DNA from: JAQGMO01 sp050954505
Lineage (GTDB): Bacteria; Pseudomonadota; Gammaproteobacteria; Burkholderiales; Burkholderiaceae_D
Reading direction: 5' to 3'
Length of the DNA: 15,357 bases
Assembly: GCA_050954505.1 (NCBI GenBank)
Contig: JBPBPY010000414.1
Coordinates: 1 to 15,357 of the forward strand
Each line of letters starts with the position of its first letter. Position 1 is the first letter of the stretch. The translations under genes were made by a program, and so were the position numbers. Of the stretch, positions 1 to 6,864 are shown in pieces. Under the pieces are notes generated by a model. The model was not told the DNA's origin and did no database searches. It saw nothing but the letters and a program-made list of their open reading frames with translations.

Positions 1-363
1 CTCGATGCTGCGCCGCACACCTTGCCGTTTGTCGACATGCATGACTTTGGCGACATGCTGGTCGATGTCGGTTTTGCAACGCCTGTCATGGACATGGAAA
101 CCATTACCGTCACCTACACCTCGGCGCAAAAGATGCTGGCCGATGTACGCGCACTGGGAGGGAATCCCCTGGCCACACGGCGCCAGGGTCTCATCGGCAG
201 GGCTGCCTGGGCGCGGGTGATTGCAGAGCTGGAGCGCACACGGCGCGCCGATGGCACGCTGGCGCTGAGCTTTGAAGTCATTTATGGCCACGCCTTTCGG
301 CCGCAGGCGCGCAAGACCGCCGCTGGCGAGTCGATCGTGCGCTTCGATCCACCGAAAAGATAG
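1..363 (+). CDS. bioC: Malonyl-ACP O-methyltransferase (BioC-like), 3' end only
   Basis: This is the C-terminal 120 residues of a SAM-dependent methyltransferase; the start lies outside the window and the frame is open from base 1. BioC methylates malonyl-ACP to begin pimeloyl (biotin precursor) synthesis in the cytoplasm. What is visible is a stretch beginning LPFVDMHDFGDMLVDVGF, then a segment on METITVTY, and a tail reading FEVIYGHAF, which resembles the C-terminal half of betaproteobacterial BioC proteins. The SAM-binding motifs would be upstream and cannot be checked, so a related class I methyltransferase is possible. It ends at a TAG and is followed by two hairpins before the cox promoter, so it is probably a separate transcript from coxB. 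Confidence 0.65.
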   Translation, partial: LDAAPHTLPFVDMHDFGDMLVDVGFATPVMDMETITVTYTSAQKMLADVRALGGNPLATRRQGLIGRAAWARVIAELERTRRADGTLALSFEVIYGHAFRPQARKTAAGESIVRFDPPKR

Positions 364-366
364 ACC

Positions 367-414
367 TGCGGCACTGCGCCGGCATGCTGTCGTGCCGCAT
401 TCCGGCGCGCGGAA
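367..414 (+). terminator. Putative terminator hairpins after bioC
   Basis: Two inverted repeats sit just downstream of the TAG stop. The first pairs TGCGGCAC (367-374) with GTGCCGCA (392-399) around a 17-nt loop. The second pairs TTCCG (400-404) with CGGAA (410-414) and is followed by the moderately T-rich CGCTTTGTTATT. The two share base 399/400 as a boundary, so they could stack. There is no long T run, so efficiency is uncertain. Confidence 0.4.
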
Positions 415-430
415 CGCTTTGTTATTCTCC

Positions 431-460
431 TTGATGATAACGCTGGTTCCGACTTATACT
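431..460 (+). promoter_or_regulatory. Candidate sigma70 promoter for the cox operon
   Basis: TTGATG at 431-436 serves as -35 (4 of 6 consensus bases), with an 18-bp spacer and TATACT at 455-460 as -10 (5 of 6). It lies after the bioC hairpins and upstream of coxB in the same direction. The expected transcription start is about 467. It is assigned by pattern only. An AT-rich tract near 697-712 could hold a second start, but no -35 can be matched to it. Confidence 0.45.
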
Positions 461-579
461 TCACGGGTTTTTCGTGTCCCAGGGTGGTGTTTTTTCCCTC
501 AACCGGCCTTCCTGTCATCCAGCCGTACGGCGCACTCGAAGCCGACGGCTTCATGAAAACACGGTAAAACCATCTGCAG

Positions 580-596
580 GCGGTGCCATGCACCGC
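580..596 (+). promoter_or_regulatory. Palindromic hairpin in the coxB 5' leader
   Basis: GCGGTGC (580-586) pairs perfectly with GCACCGC (590-596) across a 3-nt CAT loop, giving a compact 7-bp GC-rich stem. No T run follows, so it is not an obvious terminator. It could be an mRNA leader structure or a DNA palindrome for a dimeric regulator; the sequence alone does not decide. Confidence 0.35.
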
Positions 597-730
597 TGCC
601 GCACCACGCGAACGGAGACCGCATGGGCAGGAAAGATGGGTAGTCGATCACAATGCAGGCGAACAAGGCAGGCGAGGCAGACGAGACGTACAGAATTCTA
701 ATAATTGTAATTCGGGCATTTGAGGAAAAC

Positions 731-1891
731 ATGAAACATGCGAAGCGCCTTCAATCGTTGATGCTTGGTGCATCGCTTCTGGCCACCGGCCTGCCGGCAT
801 GGTCGGTGGTCGATAGCCAGGGTGGGCCGGCGGTGCGGCAACTCAATTTCCAGGCGCCGGTCACTGAAATCGCGCATGACATCTACTGGCTGCATACCGT
901 CATGATGTTTGTCTGCCTGGCGATCTTCGTGGTGGTGTTTGGCGTCATGTTCTATTCCATGCTGCGCCATCGCAAGTCGCTGGGCCACAAGTCGGCCAGT
1001 TTCCACGAAAGCACCAAGGTCGAGATCGCCTGGACCATCGTGCCTTTTCTGATTGTCATCATCATGGCGCTGCCGGCCACCAAGACCGTGGTGGCGATGA
1101 AGGATACCTCGAATGCCGACATCACCATCAAGGCCACCGGCATGCAGTGGAAATGGGGCTACGACTATCTGAAGGGCCAGGGCCAGGGCATCAATTTCCT
1201 CTCCACCCTGTCGACACCGCATGAACAGGTGGTCGATTCGAGCAAGGTCAAGAATGACAACTACCTGATCGAAGTCGACAATCCGGTGGTCGTGCCGGTC
1301 AACCGCAAGATCCGCATCGTCACCACTGCCAATGACGTCATTCACGCCTGGGGCGTGCCGGCATTCGGCGTCAAGCAGGATGCCATTCCCGGCTTCGTGC
1401 GCGATACCTGGTTCAAGGCCGAGAAGGTCGGCACCTACCGCGGCCAGTGCGTCGAACTGTGCGGCAAGGACCATGCCTTCATGCCGATCGTGGTCAATGT
1501 GGTCAGCGAAGCCGATTACAAGATCTGGGTCGATGCCAAGCAAAAGGAAATGGCGGCTGCGGCCGATGATCCGGCCAAGGTATGGACCATCGATGAATTG
1601 AAGGTGCGTGGTGAAAAGGTTTTCCTTGCCAATTGCGCAGTCTGCCACCAGGCCACCGGCAAGGGCGTGCCCGGCGCATTTCCGGCACTCGACGGCTCAG
1701 CCATTGTCAATGGTCCGCGCATCGACCAGATCCACCTGGTATTGAATGGCAAGAATGTCATGCCGACCTTCAAGGCTGTGCTGTCCGATACCGACATTGC
1801 TGCCGCCATTACCTACACACGCAACAGCTGGTCGAACAAGGCGCAGGAAAACATCGTGCAGCCGGCTGAAGTGCTGGCGGCGCGCAAGTAG
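731..1891 (+). CDS. coxB: Cytochrome c oxidase subunit II with fused cytochrome c domain
   Basis: Subunit II accepts electrons from cytochrome c at the binuclear CuA centre on the periplasmic side and passes them to heme a in subunit I. The 386-aa protein has a signal-like hydrophobic start (about residues 8-24), two membrane helices (about 55-78 and 98-117), then the cupredoxin domain. CuA ligands are visible: H205, C240, E242, C244, H248 and M251. A C-terminal class I cytochrome c domain follows, with CAVCH at 302-306 binding heme c and M344 as the likely axial ligand, making this a caa3-type subunit. The ATG at 731 is chosen because TGAGGA lies just upstream; the reading frame extends back to a methionine at 653, but without a comparable Shine-Dalgarno and ahead of the signal peptide. 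It is first in the cox operon, with coxA 122 bp downstream. Confidence 0.96.
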   Translation: MKHAKRLQSLMLGASLLATGLPAWSVVDSQGGPAVRQLNFQAPVTEIAHDIYWLHTVMMFVCLAIFVVVFGVMFYSMLRHRKSLGHKSASFHESTKVEIAWTIVPFLIVIIMALPATKTVVAMKDTSNADITIKATGMQWKWGYDYLKGQGQGINFLSTLSTPHEQVVDSSKVKNDNYLIEVDNPVVVPVNRKIRIVTTANDVIHAWGVPAFGVKQDAIPGFVRDTWFKAEKVGTYRGQCVELCGKDHAFMPIVVNVVSEADYKIWVDAKQKEMAAAADDPAKVWTIDELKVRGEKVFLANCAVCHQATGKGVPGAFPALDGSAIVNGPRIDQIHLVLNGKNVMPTFKAVLSDTDIAAAITYTRNSWSNKAQENIVQPAEVLAARK

Positions 1892-2013
1892 CCGCACGTC
1901 GCGACAAGAATCAAGAACAAGACAGAGACACGGCCGTGCGCTGCAGCAGAGGTTGCAGCGGACCAGCCGACCAGAGATGGCAAAGACGCATCCGCATTCA
2001 ATCAGGAGCCGAA

Positions 2014-3651
2014 ATGAGTACAACCGTTATCGATCGTGTCCAGGACCATGGCCATGTCCATGGTCATGCCGAGGGGGAGCACGCCCACGCGGCGCACGGC
2101 GGACATGATGACCATCCGCACGGCTGGCGGCGCTGGTTGTATGCCACCAATCACAAGGACATCGGCACGCTCTACATGTGGTTTGCGTTCACCATGCTGC
2201 TCTCCGGCGGGGTGCTGGCACTGCTGATCCGCGCCGAGCTGTTTCAGCCCGGCCTGCAGTTGTTCCAGCCCGAGTTCTTCAACCAGCTCACCACCATCCA
2301 CGGCATCATCATGGTGTTCGGCGCCATCATGCCGGCTTTCGTCGGCTTCGCCAACTGGATGATTCCGCTGCAGATCGGCGCTGCCGACATGGCGTTTGCA
2401 CGGATGAACAATTTCTCGTTCTGGCTGCTGCCGCCGGCGGCCATCCTGCTGATCACGTCGTTCTGGGTGCCGGGCGGCGCCACGGCGGCAGGCTGGACGC
2501 TGTATGCGCCACTGTCGACCCAGATGGGACCAGGCATGGACATGGCGATCTTTGCCATCCACATCATGGGTGCCTCCTCGATCATGGGCGCCATCAACAT
2601 TGTCGTCACCGTGCTCAACATGCGCGCGCCCGGCATGACATTGATGAAAATGCCGATGTTCTGCTGGACCTGGCTGATCACCGCCTACCTGCTCATCGCC
2701 GTCATGCCGGTGCTGGCCGGCGCCATCACGATGACGCTGACCGACCGCCATTTCGGCACCTCGTTCTTCAATGCCGCCGGCGGCGGCGACCCGGTGATGT
2801 ACCAGCATATCTTCTGGTTCTTCGGCCACCCCGAGGTCTACATCATGATCCTGCCGGCGTTCGGCATCATTTCACAGATCATCCCGGCCTTCGCGCGCAA
2901 GACCTTGTTCGGTTATGCCTCGATGGTCTACGCCACGTCCTCGATCGCCATCCTTTCCTTCATGGTCTGGGCCCATCACATGTTTACCACCGGCATGCCG
3001 GTGACGGCCCAATTGTTCTTCATGTACGCCACCATGCTCATCGCCGTGCCCACCGGCGTGAAAGTGTTCAACTGGATCGCCACCATGTGGCGCGGTTCGA
3101 TGACCTTCGAGACGCCGATGCTGTTTGCCATCGGCTTCATCTTCGTCTTCACGATTGGCGGCTTCACCGGCCTGATCCTGGCGGTCACGCCCATCGATAT
3201 CCAGATGCAGGATACCTATTATGTGGTGGCCCATTTCCACTATGTGCTGGTGGCCGGTTCGCTGTTTGCCCTGTTTGCCGGCTTCTACTACTGGGCGCCG
3301 AAATGGACTGGCCACATGTACAAGGAGTCGCGCGGCAAATTCCACTTCTGGAATTCGCTGATCTGGTTCAACGTCACCTTCTTCCCGATGCACTTCCTGG
3401 GACTGGCCGGCATGCCGCGCCGCTATGCCGATTACCCGGCCCAGTTCACCGACTTCAACATGCTTGCTTCGATCGGCGCCCTGGGCTTTGGCCTGTCGCA
3501 GGTGTACTTCCTGTTCTTTGTCATCATTCCCACCATTCGTGGCGGTGAAAAAGCAGCCGACAAGCCATGGGAAGGCGCCGAAGGACTGGAGTGGACGGTG
3601 CCAAGTCCGGCGCCATTCCATACCTTCGAAGTCCCGCCGCTGGTCAAGTAA
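2014..3651 (+). CDS. coxA: Cytochrome c oxidase subunit I
   Basis: This is the catalytic heme-copper subunit, an inner-membrane protein that reduces oxygen to water and pumps protons. All key residues can be placed in the 545-aa protein: H96 and H409 for heme a, H407 for heme a3, and H272, H321 and H322 for CuB. Y276 is the residue crosslinked to H272, and E274 in GHPEVY is the D-channel gating glutamate, which marks an A1-type oxidase. The start at 2014 is set by AGGAG at 2004-2008; an upstream in-frame start near 1936 would add a basic tail without family resemblance. Unusually, residues 12-36 contain ten histidines ahead of the conserved WLYATNHKDIG segment. The 122-bp gap after coxB holds only a weak 6-bp stem (1940-1945 with 1954-1959). 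The 33-aa assembly gene follows after 11 bp. Confidence 0.98.
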   Translation: MSTTVIDRVQDHGHVHGHAEGEHAHAAHGGHDDHPHGWRRWLYATNHKDIGTLYMWFAFTMLLSGGVLALLIRAELFQPGLQLFQPEFFNQLTTIHGIIMVFGAIMPAFVGFANWMIPLQIGAADMAFARMNNFSFWLLPPAAILLITSFWVPGGATAAGWTLYAPLSTQMGPGMDMAIFAIHIMGASSIMGAINIVVTVLNMRAPGMTLMKMPMFCWTWLITAYLLIAVMPVLAGAITMTLTDRHFGTSFFNAAGGGDPVMYQHIFWFFGHPEVYIMILPAFGIISQIIPAFARKTLFGYASMVYATSSIAILSFMVWAHHMFTTGMPVTAQLFFMYATMLIAVPTGVKVFNWIATMWRGSMTFETPMLFAIGFIFVFTIGGFTGLILAVTPIDIQMQDTYYVVAHFHYVLVAGSLFALFAGFYYWAPKWTGHMYKESRGKFHFWNSLIWFNVTFFPMHFLGLAGMPRRYADYPAQFTDFNMLASIGALGFGLSQVYFLFFVIIPTIRGGEKAADKPWEGAEGLEWTVPSPAPFHTFEVPPLVK

Positions 3652-3662
3652 GCGGCCCGGCG

Positions 3663-3764
3663 ATGAACAGGAATCCCAACAATCTGCGCACTGGCCTGAT
3701 CCTTGGCGCCATTGCGCTGGCCTTCTTTTTATCGGTGTTCGTCAAACGCATCTGGTTCAACTGA
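3663..3764 (+). CDS. Cytochrome oxidase small assembly protein (33 aa)
   Basis: This tiny protein has a polar, Asn-rich start (MNRNPNN), one membrane helix at about residues 10-26, and a short tail ending VKRIWFN. Its position between coxA and ctaG, 11 bp after one and 5 bp before the other, matches a small conserved single-helix protein that accompanies oxidase genes in Burkholderiales and is annotated as an oxidase small assembly protein. The positive charge after the helix and short polar N-terminus suggest the C-terminus faces the cytoplasm. No strong Shine-Dalgarno is visible, so it may be translated by coupling to coxA. The biochemical role is not evident from sequence; it may stabilise subunit I during copper insertion. 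Confidence 0.75.
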   Translation: MNRNPNNLRTGLILGAIALAFFLSVFVKRIWFN

Positions 3765-3769
3765 AATGA

Positions 3770-4363
3770 ATGCCCGAGATGACAGTGCCCGCACCCAAGC
3801 TTGATGGTTTCACCCGCAAGCTCAACAAGCAATTGCTGGGCAAGCTGCTGGTCATCGCCGTCATGATGTTCGGGTTTGGCTATGCCCTGATTCCGGTGTA
3901 TCGTCTGATCTGTGAAGTCACCGGCGTCAACCTGCTCACCCCCAAGGATGGCACTGTCGAGCCGCTTGCCAATACCCAGGTCGACAAGAGCCGCACCATC
4001 ACGGTCGAGTTCGATGCCAATGCCCATGGGCCGTGGCGTTTCCGCCCTGTGATCAGCAGCATGCAGGTGCATCCGGGCGAGATGGCAACGGTGCTCTACG
4101 AAGTGGTCAATACCCAGCCGCGCAAGGTGGAAGCGCAAGCCATTCCCAGCTATGCGCCCGCAGAAGCGATGCAGCATTTCAAGAAGATCGAATGTTTTTG
4201 TTTTACCCAGCAAACGCTGTTGCCGAACCAGGCCAGGCAAATGCCGGTCGTGTTCTATATCGATGCGGCCTTGCCGAAAGATGTGAAGGTGATCACGCTG
4301 TCCTACACCTTCTTCGAGGTCGGCGGCGCGGCAGCCATCGCGCCGGCCGGCACCCGCAGCTGA
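3770..4363 (+). CDS. ctaG: Cytochrome c oxidase assembly protein CtaG/Cox11
   Basis: CtaG/Cox11 is a membrane-anchored periplasmic copper chaperone needed to assemble the CuB site of subunit I. The 197-aa protein has a short cytoplasmic N-terminus, one helix at about residues 24-41 ending in IPVYRLICEVTG, and an immunoglobulin-like periplasmic domain. The signature copper-binding pair lies in CFCF, C142 and C144, followed by the expected FTQQTLLPNQ segment. The third copper-binding cysteine known in the family corresponds to C47 in YRLICEVTG. Length matches the family. The start may be ATG 3770 or the in-frame ATG 3779 three codons later; neither has a strong Shine-Dalgarno. It lies directly after the small assembly gene and 9 bp before the DUF2970 gene, within the operon. 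Confidence 0.95.
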   Translation: MPEMTVPAPKLDGFTRKLNKQLLGKLLVIAVMMFGFGYALIPVYRLICEVTGVNLLTPKDGTVEPLANTQVDKSRTITVEFDANAHGPWRFRPVISSMQVHPGEMATVLYEVVNTQPRKVEAQAIPSYAPAEAMQHFKKIECFCFTQQTLLPNQARQMPVVFYIDAALPKDVKVITLSYTFFEVGGAAAIAPAGTRS

Positions 4364-4372
4364 GGTAAGGTC

Positions 4373-4669
4373 ATGACAGGAGAGCCACGACAGCAGCAAG
4401 AGGACATGGCCGCAGCCGCACGCGATGGCCAGGACCAGGGCGCCATTGGCAGCGACGCGCCCGTGATACCGCCGCGGCGGCGCAAGCTGTCGTTCGTGGC
4501 GACCATGAAGGCGGTGTTCTGGTCGTTCTTTGGCGTGCGCAAACATAGCGATTATGAACAGGACAGTGCCCAGCTCAATCCGGTGTTTGTCATCATCGCC
4601 GGCTTGCTGGGTGCGCTGCTGTTCATCCTCGTGCTGCTGACCATCGTGCGGCTGGTGGTGCCGCATTGA
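4373..4669 (+). CDS. DUF2970 family single-helix membrane protein
   Basis: The 98-aa protein has a polar, Gln/Ala-rich N-terminus (1-35), a conserved amphipathic stretch (about 38-58: KLSFVATMKAVFWSFFGVRK), and one strong membrane helix (about 70-93) ending near the C-terminus. The stretch ending FFGVRK followed by a helix is the mark of DUF2970, a family I know from betaproteobacterial cox operons. Its function is not established; the position between ctaG and coxC suggests a part in oxidase assembly or stability. GAGGTAAGG just before the ATG supports the start and overlaps the end of ctaG. A 151-bp gap then separates it from coxC. Confidence 0.8.
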   Translation: MTGEPRQQQEDMAAAARDGQDQGAIGSDAPVIPPRRRKLSFVATMKAVFWSFFGVRKHSDYEQDSAQLNPVFVIIAGLLGALLFILVLLTIVRLVVPH

Positions 4670-4820
4670 CAATGCAGGTGAACATGCAGCCGGGAAATCG
4701 CGGCCTTGGCTGGAAAACCGCAAACAAGGCAATACGGCAGGTAGCAAGGATGCAGCAAATCGGCAGTACGGTGGCAGGTAAGTGAAGTCAAAAAAATCAG
4801 ATCGAATCTTGGAGATGCAA

Positions 4821-5714
4821 ATGAGTGCTCAACACGCTGGCGCCACAGCCGTATCCACCCACGCAACGGACAAGGCGCCGTACTACTTCGTGCCGGGACC
4901 GTCGAGCTGGCCAGTCATGACCGGCGCCTGCATGCTGCTGACCATGCTGGGCGCAGCCGCCTGGGTCAATGGCAGCCACATCGGCATGGCAGCCAACCTG
5001 CTTGGCATCTTCCTGACCTGTGTCATCCTGTACAAATGGTTTGGCCAGGCCATCGGTGAATCCGAACGCGGCCTGTATGGCGCGCGCGTCGACGTGTCCT
5101 ACCGCTGGGCCATGGGCTGGTTCATTTTTTCCGAGGTGATGTTCTTTGCCGGTTTTTTCGGCACGCTGTTCTATGCCCGCTCGATCAGCATGCCCTGGCT
5201 GGGCGACCTGGACAACAAGATCCTCTGGCCCGACTTTGGCGCTACCTGGGGCAATACCGGGCCAGCCGGCACCATCGAGAAATTCTCGACCATGGGACCG
5301 TTCCCCATCCCGACCATCAATACCGCATTGCTGCTCCTCTCCGGTGTCACGCTGACGATTTCACACCATGCGCTGCGCGCCGGCCACCGTGGCAAGACCG
5401 CTTTCTGGCTGGCTGCCACCATCCTGCTGGGCGCGGTGTTCATGGGCTTCCAGGCCTATGAGTACATGCATGCCTACAGCGAGCTGAACCTGAAGCTCAC
5501 TTCCGGCATCTATGGTTCGACCTTCTTCATGCTGACCGGCTTCCACGGTTTCCATGTGACGCTGGGTGCCATCATGCTGTCGGTGATTCTGTACCGGGTA
5601 TTGAAGGGGCATTTCACACCGGAGCATCACTTCGGTTTCGAGGGAGCGGCCTGGTATTGGCATTTTGTCGATGTGGTGTGGCTGGGACTTTACGTGGTGG
5701 TCTACTGGCTGTAA
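4821..5714 (+). CDS. coxC: Cytochrome c oxidase subunit III
   Basis: Subunit III is the seven-helix core subunit that binds lipid in the V-shaped cleft beside subunit I and protects it from turnover inactivation. The 297-aa product shows family landmarks: YYFVPGPSSWP at the N-terminus, ESERGLYGARVDVSYRWAM, FIFSEVMFFAGFFGTLFYAR, the HHALRAG segment, GFHGFHVTLGA, and a final HFVDVVWLGLYVVVYWL. The start at 4821 is favoured by TGGAG at 4810-4814; in-frame starts at 4782 (GTG) and 4815 exist, but the region before 4821 is not conserved in kind. The long loop around residues 128-160 (LGDLDNKILWPDFG onward) is a feature of the longer betaproteobacterial form. It is the last gene of the first cox block, followed by two hairpins. 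Confidence 0.96.
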   Translation: MSAQHAGATAVSTHATDKAPYYFVPGPSSWPVMTGACMLLTMLGAAAWVNGSHIGMAANLLGIFLTCVILYKWFGQAIGESERGLYGARVDVSYRWAMGWFIFSEVMFFAGFFGTLFYARSISMPWLGDLDNKILWPDFGATWGNTGPAGTIEKFSTMGPFPIPTINTALLLLSGVTLTISHHALRAGHRGKTAFWLAATILLGAVFMGFQAYEYMHAYSELNLKLTSGIYGSTFFMLTGFHGFHVTLGAIMLSVILYRVLKGHFTPEHHFGFEGAAWYWHFVDVVWLGLYVVVYWL

Positions 5715-5735
5715 CACCGTAACCCGCAGCAGTCC

Positions 5736-5783
5736 CGGGCGGCCAGTGCGCCGCCCGCTTTGCTGGCGCCTGCTCCGGCGCCA
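5736..5783 (+). terminator. Paired hairpins after coxC, putative terminator
   Basis: CGGGCGGC (5736-5743) pairs perfectly with GCCGCCCG (5750-5757) over a 6-nt loop and is followed by CTTTG. A second perfect stem, TGGCGCC (5764-5770) with GGCGCCA (5777-5783), also has a 6-nt loop. Neither has a proper T run, so they may act as weak terminators or mRNA 3'-end stabilisers that set coxBA-ctaG-coxC levels apart from the downstream assembly genes. Confidence 0.5.
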
Positions 5784-5870
5784 CGGCTGCAGTCCCCGCT
5801 TTCCTTGAACCGGGCGGCTTCCTGTTGCCAGCGCAAATTCCCATCAAGAGTACAATTCTGGCTGCCTGGC

Positions 5871-5906
5871 GGGCTGACAAAGGACGGGTGTGGGCACCCG
5901 CAGCCC
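5871..5906 (-). terminator. Putative terminator of the DUF2909-like gene
   Basis: Read on the - strand, about 5 bases after the stop codon, the sequence forms CGGGTG (5895-5900) paired with CACCCG (5885-5890) over a 4-nt loop, followed by TCCTTTGT. A further arm, GGGCTG (5901-5906) with CAGCCC (5871-5876), can enclose it. The stem, tight loop and T-rich follow-on fit an intrinsic terminator for the - strand gene. Confidence 0.5.
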
Positions 5907-5910
5907 GTCG

Positions 5911-6111
5911 TCAACGCAAGCCGGTTGGCTGTATCCAGCCCAGCTTGTAGCTCATCAGCAGCAAAATGAACAAGGTGATCGACAAGCCCACGCGTATGGC
6001 CAGGGCCTGCACGGTGCGGTTGCTCCTGCCCTTGTCGCGCATCAGAAATACCAGCGCTGAGCCAAGGCTGGCCAGGATCAGGATGAAGCCAATGGCGACG
6101 ATTATTTTCAT
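5911..6111 (-). CDS. DUF2909-like twin transmembrane protein
   Basis: This 66-aa protein has two membrane helices (about residues 3-22 and 38-58) joined by a short basic loop, RDKGRSNRTVQ, with a second conserved-looking motif ALAIRVGLSITLFILLLMSYKLGWI. That is the pattern of DUF2909, the twin transmembrane proteins found in betaproteobacterial oxidase loci. The basic loop implies both termini lie on the periplasmic side. It sits on the opposite strand between coxC and SURF1, with only 12 bp between its start and that of SURF1, so any promoter must lie inside SURF1. A TACAAT is visible just before its start without a good -35. Function is unknown; synteny suggests an oxidase-related role. Confidence 0.8.
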   Translation of the reverse strand: MKIIVAIGFILILASLGSALVFLMRDKGRSNRTVQALAIRVGLSITLFILLLMSYKLGWIQPTGLR

Positions 6112-6123
6112 GGTCTTATTGTA

Positions 6124-6864
6124 ATGCCGATTTCCTTTCGTTTTCGCCTAGTGCCATTGATTGCGATGCTGCTGGTGGTGAGTCTTGGCGTGGCGCTGGG
6201 CCAGTGGCAACTGCGCCGTGCGGCTGAAAAAACCGCGATCGAACGGCGTCTGTCGGCACGCGAGACGGCACCGGTTCTGGCGCTGCGCGCCAGCGGCCAG
6301 CATATCGATGAGCTGGAATACCGGCACGTGGTCTTGCGCGGCGAATTCGTGCCACAGTGGACCATGTACCTGGACAACCGCCCTTACCGCGGCGCTGCCG
6401 GTGTGGTGGTCGTCACGCCGTTCAGGCTGGCAGGATCGGCCCGCCATGTACTGGTGGAGCGCGGCTGGATTGCGCGCGACGCCAATGAACGCACGCGCCT
6501 GCCAGACATTGCCGCGCCTGCCGGCGAGGTCACCCTTGCAGGCATGGTCAGGCGCAATGCCGGAAGGCTGCTGCAGCTGGGGCATGCAGCCCCGCTGGTG
6601 CCGGGTGCCTTTGTACAGAACCTGGAAAGCGCAGAATTCGGCAAGGTGTCCGGTTTGGGTGTCGAGGACTTTGTCATCGAACAATCGTCGGACAATGGCG
6701 ACGGCCTGGTGCGCGACTGGCCGCGGCCATCGAGTGGCGTCGAGCGCCATTACGGGTATGCTTTTCAGTGGTACGCGCTGGCCGCGACCGCTTTTCTTTT
6801 TTTTGTCGTGACAGGATTTCGCCGTGCAACCAACAAACCAGCCAGCAGGGCCAACGGGCAGTGA
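6124..6864 (+). CDS. SURF1 family oxidase assembly protein
   Basis: SURF1/Shy1 proteins bind heme A and help insert it into subunit I. The 246-aa product has the family layout: a membrane helix at about residues 8-26 ending GQWQLRRAAEK, a large periplasmic domain, and a second helix at about 213-231 (YALAATAFLFFVVTGF). Landmarks include YRHVVLRGEF, YLDNRPYRGAAG, VVVTPFRL, and VLVERGWI. The heme-contact histidine of the last helix in characterised homologues is plausibly H209 in RHYGYAFQW. The ATG at 6124 has no good Shine-Dalgarno. Its 3' end overlaps the next gene by 41 bp, implying co-translation. A run of eight T (6797-6804) lies in the last helix. Confidence 0.93.
   Translation: MPISFRFRLVPLIAMLLVVSLGVALGQWQLRRAAEKTAIERRLSARETAPVLALRASGQHIDELEYRHVVLRGEFVPQWTMYLDNRPYRGAAGVVVVTPFRLAGSARHVLVERGWIARDANERTRLPDIAAPAGEVTLAGMVRRNAGRLLQLGHAAPLVPGAFVQNLESAEFGKVSGLGVEDFVIEQSSDNGDGLVRDWPRPSSGVERHYGYAFQWYALAATAFLFFVVTGFRRATNKPASRANGQ

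Larger units (their letters stand above)
364..730. other. 367-bp non-coding leader between bioC and coxB
   Basis: I see no convincing gene here. From left to right it holds the hairpins after bioC, a sigma70-like promoter at 431-460, a perfect 7-bp palindromic hairpin at 580-596, a possible 6-codon mini-ORF (623-643, ATG preceded by GGAG at 614-617), and an AT-rich tract around 695-715 just before the coxB ribosome binding site. If the promoter is right, the coxB mRNA has a 5' leader of roughly 260 nt, long enough for post-transcriptional control. Confidence 0.5.

Noticed and set aside
431..444. FNR/Anr-type box in the cox promoter
   Set aside because: Only the TTGAT half is present; the second half does not resemble ATCAA.
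653..730. Upstream in-frame start for coxB
   Set aside because: It would put 26 mostly polar and basic residues before a normal signal peptide and lacks a good ribosome binding site, while TGAGGA precedes the ATG at 731.
698..1648. Long open frame opposite coxB, rich in His and Asp
   Set aside because: It is the antisense shadow of a certain gene; the composition follows from coxB codon use, and no family is recognisable.
4666..4671. Perfect TTGACA -35 before coxC
   Set aside because: Nothing like a -10 lies 15-19 bp downstream (the region is GC-rich), and the hexamer overlaps the end of the DUF2970 gene.
5825..5856. TTGCCA and TACAAT as a + strand promoter before SURF1
   Set aside because: The spacer is 20 bp, too long for a sound sigma70 promoter, and the candidate transcript would run at once into the hairpin after the DUF2909-like gene.
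6797..6804. Run of eight T in SURF1 as a phase-variation site
   Set aside because: It encodes Leu-Phe-Phe in a membrane helix, where T runs are expected, and a slip would hit only the last part of the protein. Nothing else suggests contingency.
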